Shown here: piece by piece, positions 6,250 through 12,042 of the stretch
Numbering within the stretch: position 1 is the stretch's first letter
How the letters are laid out: every line of letters begins with the position of its first letter
Assembly (NCBI GenBank): GCA_014378125.1
Contig: JACMOG010000321.1
Location: 1 to 12,042, forward strand
Origin: Vitreoscilla sp.
GTDB taxonomy: Bacteria; Pseudomonadota; Gammaproteobacteria; Burkholderiales; Burkholderiaceae
Direction of reading: 5' to 3'
Length of the DNA stretch: 12,042 nt
Translations under genes and position numbers: made by a program
Notes under the pieces: generated by a model
The model's input: only the letters and a program-made list of their open reading frames with translations
What the model was told of the DNA's origin: nothing
The model's database searches: none

Positions 6250-8229
6250 ATGAGCTCGTCGGCATTGATGTCGATCGGCGTGCGCGCCATGTTCGCGAAC
6301 TATTCGTCGATGCAGACCACGGGTCACAACATCGCGAACGCGCAGACGCCGGGCTACTCGCGCCAGACGGTGCAGCTGCAGACCTCCGGCGGCCAGTCCA
6401 CCGGCGCCGGCTTCTTCGGCAAGGGCGTCGACGTCGTCACGGTGCAGCGCGCGAGCGACGCGTTCCTCAACACGCAGTCCCAGGTGGCCAGCTCGATGGC
6501 GGCGATGGACGACGCGCGTTCGTCGAACCTGCAGCAGCTGGAGACGACGTTCCCGCCCGGCGACAGCGGCATGGGCGCCGCCGTGGGCGGCTTCATGAAC
6601 GCGTTCGTCGACCTGGCCAACAGCCCGTCGGACTCGTCGGCGCGCCAGGTGATCCTGTCCGATGCCGCCGAGGTGGCCGACCGCTTCGCCACCGCCGGCG
6701 CGCAGCTGGATCGCCTGCAGAGCGGCGTCACGTCCGACCTGCGCAACTCGGTGGCCCAGCTCAACCAGATGGCGACGCAGGTGGCCAAGCTCAACGGCGA
6801 CATCGCGGGGCTGCGCGGCTCGTCGCAGACCCCCAACGACCTGCTCGACCAACGCGACCAGCTGGTCAAGCAGATGGGCAACCTCGTCAAGGTCAGCACC
6901 ATCACCTCCAGCGACGGCGCGATGGGCGTGTTCATCGCCGGCGGCCAGCGCCTGGTGCTGGGCGCCGAGGCCCAGCAGCTGGCGGTGACGCCCGATCCGG
7001 GCAACACCGCGCGCTCGTCGATCTCGATCAGCGACAGCGGCGTGGTGCACGGCCTGTCCACCGACCTCCTGGTGGGCGGCTCCATCAGCGGCCTGCTGAA
7101 GTACCAGAACGAGGATCTCGTCTCGGCGCGCAACCAGCTGGGGCAGATGGCGGCGTCGGTGTCGGCGCGCGTCAACCAGATCCAGGGCTTCGGCATCGAC
7201 ATGAGCTCACCCTCTGGCGCGGGCAACCCGGTCTTCGCCGTGGGCGGCCCGGTGGCGATCCCCAACACGCACAACACCCGCGACAGCTCGAACGCCTTCG
7301 CCAGCAGCGTGGCGCTGACGGTGACCGACGGCAGCCAGCTGAAGGCGAGCGACTACACGCTGGCGGCCGATCCGGCCAACAGCGGCGGCTACATCGTCAC
7401 GCGCGGCTCGGACGGCGTGAAGTTCTCGATGACGCCCAACGGCAGCGACTTCGCCTACACACGCCAGTCCGACGGCGCCGCCATGGGCAACAGCATGGAC
7501 GGCTTCCAGATCGCCGTCACCGGCACGCCCGGCCCCAACGACAGCTTCGAGTTGCAGCCCGTGGGCCGCGCGGCCGTAAGCATGCGGCGGGTGCTGGACG
7601 ACCCCACCGGCATCGCCGCGGCCTCGCCGATGACCGCCATCGCCGGCACGGCCAACAAGGGCACGGCCACCGTGGCCAGCCTGGCCGTGGTCGACACCAG
7701 CAACGACCCGTCGGTAAGCGCGGCCATCACGTTCACCGACGCCAGCGGCAACACCACGGCCTCGGGCAACGCCACCTGGACGGCGGGCCAGCCGATCGCG
7801 CTGAACGGCTTCCAGCTGAACCTCAACGGCGTGCCGGCAGCCGGCGACACGCTCGACGTCGTCAAGACCGCGCACCCGGCGAGCAACAACGGCAACGCGC
7901 TGGCCATGGTGGCGCTGCGCGACGAGACCTTCGTCGGCCGCGACAAGCAGATCGACGGCTCGCTGCTGCACGGCGAGACCGCCACCGACTCGTACGCCAG
8001 CATGCTGGCCAACGTGGGCGTGCGCGTGCAGAGCGCCAAGACCTCGTCGACGATCTCCACGGCCGCCTCGCAGCAGGCGGATTCGGCGGTCGCCGCCAAG
8101 AGCGGCGTCAACCTCGACGAGGAAGCCGGCCGCCTGATCCAGTTCCAGCAGGGCTACCAGGCTGCGGCCAAGGTGTTGCAGGTGGCGCAGGCCATCTTCG
8201 ATACCTTGCTGCAGATGGCGTCCCATTGA
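6250..8229 (+). CDS. flgK: FlgK, hook-filament junction protein 1 (HAP1)
   Basis: FlgK replaces the FlgD cap at the hook tip and, with FlgL, joins hook to filament. The product is 659 residues, about 110 longer than enteric FlgK (547). The N-terminus SIGVRAMFANYSSMQTTGHN with IANAQTPGYSRQTV and the C-terminus (about 620-659: GVNLDEEAGRLIQFQQGYQA, then AQAIFDTLLQMA) are diagnostic. A helical region at about 75-215 contains QTPNDLLDQRDQLVKQMGNL, also conserved. The extra length lies at about 350-540, where a beta-type module appears twice. Each copy ends in a motif of the kind x-G-F-Q...G-x-P...D-x-(F/L), and a related copy occurs in FlgL. AAAGGAG (6237-6243) lies six bases before the ATG. No cysteines. 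The gene starts after a gap with repeats and is 13 bases from flgL, so flgK-flgL may be a separate transcript. Confidence 0.97.
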   Translation: MSSSALMSIGVRAMFANYSSMQTTGHNIANAQTPGYSRQTVQLQTSGGQSTGAGFFGKGVDVVTVQRASDAFLNTQSQVASSMAAMDDARSSNLQQLETTFPPGDSGMGAAVGGFMNAFVDLANSPSDSSARQVILSDAAEVADRFATAGAQLDRLQSGVTSDLRNSVAQLNQMATQVAKLNGDIAGLRGSSQTPNDLLDQRDQLVKQMGNLVKVSTITSSDGAMGVFIAGGQRLVLGAEAQQLAVTPDPGNTARSSISISDSGVVHGLSTDLLVGGSISGLLKYQNEDLVSARNQLGQMAASVSARVNQIQGFGIDMSSPSGAGNPVFAVGGPVAIPNTHNTRDSSNAFASSVALTVTDGSQLKASDYTLAADPANSGGYIVTRGSDGVKFSMTPNGSDFAYTRQSDGAAMGNSMDGFQIAVTGTPGPNDSFELQPVGRAAVSMRRVLDDPTGIAAASPMTAIAGTANKGTATVASLAVVDTSNDPSVSAAITFTDASGNTTASGNATWTAGQPIALNGFQLNLNGVPAAGDTLDVVKTAHPASNNGNALAMVALRDETFVGRDKQIDGSLLHGETATDSYASMLANVGVRVQSAKTSSTISTAASQQADSAVAAKSGVNLDEEAGRLIQFQQGYQAAAKVLQVAQAIFDTLLQMASH

Positions 8230-8242
8230 CCGGTAGGCCACG

Positions 8243-9442
8243 ATGACTGTCGAACGCATCTCGACCTCCAACGCCTACGACGGCGCCCTGAACAACCTGA
8301 TGTCGCGCCAGGACAACCTGACGGCGACGCAGGAGCAGATGACCAGCGGCAAGCGCGTGATCAAGGCAAGCGACGACCCGACCGCGGCCGCGCGCGCGGA
8401 ACGCGCCCGCGCGCTGGAGGAGCGCACCACCGCCAGCCAGAAGGCGGTCGACGCGAGTTCCAACGCGATGACGCTGACCGAAAGCGCGCTGGGCAACGCG
8501 AGCGAGCTGCTGCAACAGGCGCGCGAGCTGATGGTGAGCGCCGGCGACGCCAGCTTCTCCGACGCCGAACGTGCGTCCAAGGCCAGCGCCATCAAGGCGA
8601 TCCGCGACCAGCTGCTCTCGGTGGCCAACCGGCCCGACGGGCAGGGCGGGTACGTGTTCTCGGGCCAGGGCTCGGGCGGCGCGCCGTTCATCGACAAGCC
8701 GGGTGGCGTGGCGTTCCAGGGCGTGGGCGGCTCGGTGAACGTGGCCACCGACGAGCCGCTGCCGCTGACGCTGGACGGCGGCAACGTGTGGCTGTCGGCC
8801 AATACCGGCAACGGCGTGTTCGTGACGAAGAACGTCAACTCCAGCAACGCGTGGATCGACGCCGGCCACGTGACCTCGCCCGACCAGATCACCAACTCCA
8901 GCTACGACATCCAGTTCAGCAACGCGGGCGGCAGCACCACCTACTCGGTGCTCAAGGACGGCAACGCCGTGTCCAGCGGCAACGCGTTCGCCAGCGGGCA
9001 GGCCATCAGCGTGGACGGCATGACGTTCGCCATCTCCGGCGCGCCGGCCGACGGCGACGACTTCCAGATGACCCCCTCGGCGAAGTCGTTGTCGGTGTTC
9101 GACGCCCTCGACAACGCGGTGACCCAACTGTCCACGCCCGGCCAGGGCGGCCCGAAAGTGCAACAGGCCGTACAGGACAGCCTGCGCAACCTCGACCAGT
9201 GCAACAGCCAGATCTCCTCGGCGCGCAGCTTCGCCGGCACCACCCTGCAACGCCTGGACGGCGTCAAGGGCCGCCTCGACGCCACCGAGCTTTCGGCTCA
9301 AACTTCGCGCTCGAGTGCCGAAGACCTCGACATGGTGAAAGCCCTGTCGAGCTTCAATCAGCAACAGACGGGCTACCAGGCGGCGCTGCAAAGCTATGCC
9401 ACGATCCAGAAGCTGTCGCTGTTCAACTACCTCAATGCGTAG
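8243..9442 (+). CDS. flgL: FlgL, hook-filament junction protein 3 (HAP3)
   Basis: FlgL is the second junction protein, assembled on FlgK before the flagellin filament. The product is 399 residues, longer than enteric FlgL (317). The flagellin-like N-terminus has RISTSNAYDGALNNLMSRQD and then QMTSGKRVIKASDDPTAAAR. The C-terminus (about 330-399) has a matching coiled-coil helix ending GYQAALQSYATIQKLSLFNY. The middle has GGYVFSGQGSGGAPF at about 135-149, a region also conserved in FlgL. The extra length is at about 203-281, where a beta-type module ends DGMTFAISGAPADGDDFQM, similar to two segments of FlgK. A single cysteine (residue 320, codon 9200-9202) is unusual for an external axial protein. 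AGG at 8235-8237 serves the ATG, 13 bases after the flgK stop. Confidence 0.96.
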   Translation: MTVERISTSNAYDGALNNLMSRQDNLTATQEQMTSGKRVIKASDDPTAAARAERARALEERTTASQKAVDASSNAMTLTESALGNASELLQQARELMVSAGDASFSDAERASKASAIKAIRDQLLSVANRPDGQGGYVFSGQGSGGAPFIDKPGGVAFQGVGGSVNVATDEPLPLTLDGGNVWLSANTGNGVFVTKNVNSSNAWIDAGHVTSPDQITNSSYDIQFSNAGGSTTYSVLKDGNAVSSGNAFASGQAISVDGMTFAISGAPADGDDFQMTPSAKSLSVFDALDNAVTQLSTPGQGGPKVQQAVQDSLRNLDQCNSQISSARSFAGTTLQRLDGVKGRLDATELSAQTSRSSAEDLDMVKALSSFNQQQTGYQAALQSYATIQKLSLFNYLNA

Positions 9443-9502
9443 GAGCCGTCGGGGTAGGAACGCTTCGCAATCATTCCAATAAACAGTTCCGAGGTTGCAA
9501 GA

Positions 9503-10699
9503 ATGTCCCTAGACCATCCCGTGCTCGACCAGGTCGTGCTCGGCGCCAGTACGCTGTTCGACGTCAAGCGCGCGCCCATCGCGGCGCACATGTCGGTGTT
9601 CCCGCAGCGCCCCGACGCGGCCATGGACGCCGCCGGCCTGCTGCAAGTGGTGGACGTGCTGGCGCCGCCCGAGTCCGGCCCGCTGATGCTCAGCGTCGCC
9701 AACGAGACGGGCCTGCGCGCGCTGCTCGCCGCGCCCACCGCGCCGCACCTGATGATCGAGGTGCCGGGCTTCATGCTCACCGATCCCGAACTGGCCGTGC
9801 TGCTGCAGGAACGCGTGGCGCAGGGCCTGTCGCTGGTGCTGGGCGGCCGCGTGCCCGAGAGCGCGCCGCAGCACCTGTGGTCGCTGTTCCAGGCCGTCAC
9901 CGTGGATCGCGCCAACATTCGCAACCCGCTGCCCGCGGGCCTGGGCGGCAAGCCGCTCAATCGTTACTTCATCGGCGCCGACGGCCCGGCGATGTCGGCC
10001 GGCGCGCTGCGCGCGGGCTTCTCCGCCGTCGTGGGCTGGCCCGTGGGCGACGCCCCGGGCGCCGACACCAAGGCCAAGCCGATTCCCTCCGGCGTCACCA
10101 CCGTCGTCGACCTGATGCAGCGGGTCGACCGCCAGGAGCCGGCCGAGAAGCTGGAGGCGGTGGTCAAGAACGACCCCACGCTGGCGTTCCGCCTGATGCG
10201 CTACCTCAACTCGCCGGGCTTCGGCCTGTCGGTGGAGATCTCGTCGTTCCGCCACGCGCTGATGATCCTGGGCTACCAGCGGCTCAAGCGCTGGCTGGCG
10301 CTGCTGGTCACCAGCGCCATCGACGACCCCGACATGAAGCCGCTGATGCAGGTGGCAGTGCGCCGCGGCCTGCTGATGGAGGAGATCGCGCGTCCCGGTG
10401 GCGACGACGCGCTGCGCAACGAGCTGTTCATCTGCGGCGTGTTCTCCACCCTCGACCGCATGATCGGCCAGCCGTTCGAGGTGCTGCTCAAGACGATCCC
10501 GGTGCAGGAGAGCGTGGCCAACGCGCTGGCCCACGACACCGGCCCGTGCGCGCCGTTCCTGGCGCTGGCACGTGCGGTGGAGGCCGAATCGGCCTACGAC
10601 ATCCGCGAGGCCGCCGAGGCCCTGATGCTGTCGGTGGGCGACGTGAACCGGGCGCTGGCCAAGTCGCTGGTGCACGCTCACTCGCTCACCAAGGGCTGA
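9503..10699 (+). CDS. EAL-HDOD signalling protein with degenerate EAL domain (CdgJ/YuxH type)
   Basis: This 398-residue protein has the layout of the EAL-HDOD family (YuxH, Vibrio CdgJ). Residues about 20-190 look like a degraded EAL domain. There is no EAL-x-R motif at its start, and where active enzymes have DDFG there is LVLGGR (about 111-116), so cyclic-di-GMP hydrolysis is very unlikely. The HDOD domain starts near residue 195 and includes NDPTLAFRLMRYLNSPGFGL (223-242), ISSFRHALMILGYQRLKRWL (246-265) and ELFICGVFSTLDRMIGQPFE (307-326), a strong family match. It has no membrane segment, so it should be cytoplasmic. GAGG at 9491-9494 lies 8 bases before ATG 9503. It is 60 bases after flgL, so it may be read from the flgKL transcript. 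Several family members influence motility, but the role here is inferred from position. No specific gene symbol is justified. Confidence 0.88.
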   Translation: MSLDHPVLDQVVLGASTLFDVKRAPIAAHMSVFPQRPDAAMDAAGLLQVVDVLAPPESGPLMLSVANETGLRALLAAPTAPHLMIEVPGFMLTDPELAVLLQERVAQGLSLVLGGRVPESAPQHLWSLFQAVTVDRANIRNPLPAGLGGKPLNRYFIGADGPAMSAGALRAGFSAVVGWPVGDAPGADTKAKPIPSGVTTVVDLMQRVDRQEPAEKLEAVVKNDPTLAFRLMRYLNSPGFGLSVEISSFRHALMILGYQRLKRWLALLVTSAIDDPDMKPLMQVAVRRGLLMEEIARPGGDDALRNELFICGVFSTLDRMIGQPFEVLLKTIPVQESVANALAHDTGPCAPFLALARAVEAESAYDIREAAEALMLSVGDVNRALAKSLVHAHSLTKG

Positions 10700-10703
10700 G
10701 GAG

Positions 10704-10723
10704 CCGGGGCTTACCCGCCCCGG
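10704..10723 (+). terminator. Strong hairpin after the EAL-HDOD gene, no T-run
   Basis: CCGGGGC (10704-10710) and GCCCCGG (10717-10723) form a perfect seven-base stem with a six-base loop, starting five bases after the stop of the HDOD gene. This is the usual position for a terminator of the flgK-flgL-HDOD transcript. No T-run follows, so termination efficiency is doubtful and it could instead be a 3'-end stabiliser. Confidence 0.5.
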
Positions 10724-10770
10724 TACCGACCGCGCCGCGTTGCGCGCCTGGTTCGGGATTGCATCGGTCC

Positions 10771-10782
10771 AGAAATATTTCT
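10771..10782. promoter_or_regulatory. A/T-rich perfect 12-bp palindrome upstream of the DUF4124 gene
   Basis: AGAAATATTTCT is its own reverse complement and stands out as nearly the only A/T-rich patch in a very GC-rich spacer (10700-10869). It lies 87 bases before the ATG at 10870. A weak -35-like TTGCAT at 10759-10764 is nearby, but its spacing to a -10 is poor. The palindrome could be an operator or part of a promoter; nothing confirms it. Confidence 0.3.
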
Positions 10783-10869
10783 CGGATCAGGGCCGCCGCC
10801 TCGCGCCGGTCCAGCTCTTCTGCGTGGAAAATCTCCGCCAGGCGCGACAGTCGCCACGAGGGAGAGAAG

Positions 10870-11433
10870 ATGAACAACGGACGCGATCAACGCGCCATCG
10901 GCCTGGTGCTGGCCGCGCTGTTCGCAGCCACGGCCGCCCAGGCCCAGGAAGTGCACAAGTGCAACGTCAACGGCGCGGTCACCTACCAGTCGACGCCGTG
11001 CCCGGCCGCCGACTTGCTGTTGCCCACCGCGCCCACGCCCAGCGACCAGGAGCTGCGCCAGGCACGCGTCGACCAGTCGCGTCAGCGCTGGCAGGCCGCT
11101 ACCGGCGTGCTCATGCGCCCCACCTACGTGCCGCCGCCCCCGCCGCCGCCGTCGGGCGACAGCACCACCACCACCACCATCGTGGTGCTGCCGTCGGCGG
11201 GCCACAACGGCATGGTCATCCGCCAGACCACCCACGGCTACACGCCGCCGGCCAAGCCGTTGAGCAACTGCGAGAAGCTCAACCGCGACAGCACCGACGC
11301 CATCGATCGCCGCGACCAGCTGCGCGCGCCCAGCGAGCTGGCGTCGCACGCCGAGATGCTGCAGAAGGCCGAGTCCGAAGTGCTGCGCCTGCAGCAGCTG
11401 GCCATGGCCAGCAACTGCAAGCTGGCCCACTGA
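10870..11433 (+). CDS. Secreted DUF4124-domain protein, function unknown
   Basis: A 187-residue protein with a signal peptide: charged start, hydrophobic core at about 9-22, and a likely cut after AQA at residue 25. The mature N-terminus reads EVHKCNVNGAVTYQSTPCP, the short DUF4124 motif, with Cys 31 and Cys 44 placed for a disulfide. It then has an Arg/Gln-rich stretch (60-80), seven consecutive prolines (88-94), a Thr run (99-103), and a C-terminal helical region (about 134-185) with Cys 134 and Cys 183. The seven-proline run would be expected to need EF-P. DUF4124 proteins are common, usually periplasmic and of unknown role. The ATG is preceded by GGAGAG at 10861-10866. It probably has its own promoter in the 170-bp spacer. 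No link to the flagellum is shown; it could be a neighbour only. Confidence 0.8.
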   Translation: MNNGRDQRAIGLVLAALFAATAAQAQEVHKCNVNGAVTYQSTPCPAADLLLPTAPTPSDQELRQARVDQSRQRWQAATGVLMRPTYVPPPPPPPSGDSTTTTTIVVLPSAGHNGMVIRQTTHGYTPPAKPLSNCEKLNRDSTDAIDRRDQLRAPSELASHAEMLQKAESEVLRLQQLAMASNCKLAH

Positions 11434-11450
11434 ACTTCAAGGCGTCAATC

Positions 11451-11470
11451 CCCGCGTAGACTCTCGCGGG
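11451..11470 (+). promoter_or_regulatory. Hairpin over the translation start of the PAS gene, with a possible -10
   Basis: CCCGCG (11451-11456) and CGCGGG (11465-11470) form a perfect six-base stem with an eight-base loop. Its right arm overlaps GGGAG (11468-11472), the only Shine-Dalgarno-like run, which touches the ATG at 11473 and is too close for normal use. TAGACT in the loop (11457-11462) resembles a -10 box and would start transcription a few bases before the ATG. Either a near-leaderless mRNA or a start blocked in readthrough mRNA would fit. Confidence 0.4.
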
Positions 11471-11472
11471 AG

Positions 11473-12042
11473 ATGTCCACTCCGCCGCCCATCCCTTCGA
11501 AACCCCGCGCGCCGGTGCTTCCGCGCCAGCCGCTGAACGCGCCCGCGGCGAGCCTGGCCGCCGTCGACGACCTGCGCGGCGAGCTGCAGGGCTGGTTCGA
11601 GATGTCCCCGCTGGGGCAGGTCGTGTTCGACGAAGGCGGCACCGTCCTCCGCCACAACGCCGCGCTGGTGCAGATGCTGGGCGTCTTGCCCGGCCAGTTG
11701 CGCGACACCGCGCCCGAATTCCGCCTGCTCCTGGGCTGGCCCGCCGAACTGCCCGCGCTGGCGGCCACCCGCACCCAGGACGGCTGGCTGGCCAATGCCG
11801 AAGGCGAGCCCATGCGCGTGCGCGTCCGCGTGCGCGGGGTGCCGGCCAACGGCGGCGGGCGGCTGCCGGGCAGCCCCGCCTCGCGCTGGATCGCGATGCT
11901 GGAGAACCGCGACCTGGAAGACGAGCGCGACATCGCGCGGGTGGAGATCCAGGCTCTGATGGGCACCGCTGGCATCGGCGGGGCCACCTTCGACGCCGCG
12001 CGCGGCTGGGTGGGCTCGGTGCGGGGCGGCGCGGGCAGCGCG
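11473..12042 (+). CDS. PAS-domain sensory protein (5' part; runs off the window)
   Basis: An open frame of 190 codons without a stop, continuing past the window edge. Residues 1-30 are Pro/Ala-rich and probably disordered. A PAS-like domain begins near residue 33 (LRGELQGWFEMSPLGQVVFD, then NAALVQMLGV at 62-71) and runs to about 145. A charged helix at 143-163 (LENRDLEDERDIARVEIQAL) resembles the linker between PAS domains. TAGIGGATFD at 165-174 looks like the start of a second PAS domain. The output domain is not visible, so it could be a histidine kinase, a GGDEF/EAL protein or another regulator. The ATG at 11473 is the only ATG, GTG or TTG in frame after the stop at 11431. There are no membrane segments in the visible part. 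It lies 39 bases after the DUF4124 gene. Confidence 0.75.
   Translation, partial: MSTPPPIPSKPRAPVLPRQPLNAPAASLAAVDDLRGELQGWFEMSPLGQVVFDEGGTVLRHNAALVQMLGVLPGQLRDTAPEFRLLLGWPAELPALAATRTQDGWLANAEGEPMRVRVRVRGVPANGGGRLPGSPASRWIAMLENRDLEDERDIARVEIQALMGTAGIGGATFDAARGWVGSVRGGAGSA

Noticed and set aside
9457..9470. Possible sigma-54 -24/-12 element (GG...GC) upstream of the HDOD gene
   Set aside because: The GG to GC spacing is 8 bases rather than the required 10, and the flanking consensus is missing.
9475..9482. TCCAATAA resembling a sigma-28 -10 box before the HDOD gene
   Set aside because: At the proper 11-base spacing the upstream bases (9456-9463) do not resemble a FliA -35, so a promoter call is not supported.
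10749..10762. Possible sigma-54 element (TGG...TTGC-like) upstream of the DUF4124 gene
   Set aside because: The spacing between GG and GC is 9 rather than 10, and the CAC part of the -24 box is absent.
8788..11433. An 881-codon open frame on the + strand spanning flgL, the HDOD gene and beyond
   Set aside because: Only its last 187 codons are real (the DUF4124 gene from ATG 10870). The rest is an out-of-frame shadow of flgL and the HDOD gene, rich in Arg, Pro and Gly as expected for high-GC shadows.
11445..11987. A 180-codon minus-strand frame at the right end
   Set aside because: It lies opposite the + strand PAS gene, which has recognisable PAS motifs. The minus product is Ser/Arg/Pro-rich without motifs.
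1..12042. CRISPR array, prophage, insertion sequence or toxin-antitoxin system
   Set aside because: No spaced direct repeats, transposase or integrase motifs, or small paired toxin-like genes are visible. The window is filled by flagellar and signalling genes.

Overview
The window is a GC-rich (by eye about two-thirds G+C) stretch carrying most of a flagellar flg operon, all on the + strand. It probably comes from a betaproteobacterium of the order Burkholderiales (Comamonadaceae / Sphaerotilaceae-like). The reasons are the flgB..flgL gene order, a FlgJ with a fused glucosaminidase domain, an EAL-HDOD gene right after flgL, a DUF4124 protein, and a G/C-run intergenic repeat of a kind I recall from that order. 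The species assignment is an inference.

Layout: the 3' end of flgC (2-277), flgD (297-1040), flgE (1080-2351) and flgF (2376-3101) are tightly packed. A 146-bp gap with two strong palindromes and a degenerate sigma-28-like promoter then precedes flgG (3248-4030). flgG overlaps flgI (4030-5217) by one base, and flgJ follows after one base (5219-6103). A second 146-bp gap with a G/C-rich inverted repeat comes before flgK (6250-8229) and flgL (8243-9442). Sixty bases later lies a degenerate-EAL/HDOD signalling gene (9503-10699). A 170-bp spacer leads to a small secreted DUF4124 protein (10870-11433), and the window ends inside a PAS-domain sensory gene (11473-12042+).

How the genes work together: FlgC, FlgF and FlgG form the rod. 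FlgJ opens the peptidoglycan and caps the growing rod. FlgI forms the periplasmic P-ring, FlgD caps the growing hook, FlgE is the hook, and FlgK and FlgL join hook to filament. The HDOD and PAS genes downstream look like signalling genes possibly linked to motility.

Main oddities: (1) flgH, the L-ring lipoprotein gene normally between flgG and flgI, is absent, and the two neighbours are joined by a TGATG overlap. (2) FlgI has a long N-terminal region before its signal peptide, and only one of the two cysteines that form the enteric disulfide. (3) The flgF-flgG gap has two REP-like palindromes and an inverted repeat that buries the flgG start codon. (4) FlgK and FlgL share a repeated beta-type module, present twice in FlgK. 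(5) FlgL has a lone cysteine. (6) The PAS gene start looks leaderless or hairpin-occluded. I see no CRISPR, phage, insertion sequence, tRNA or rRNA, and no convincing wholly new system. The window is an ordinary flagellar locus with a few features worth testing.
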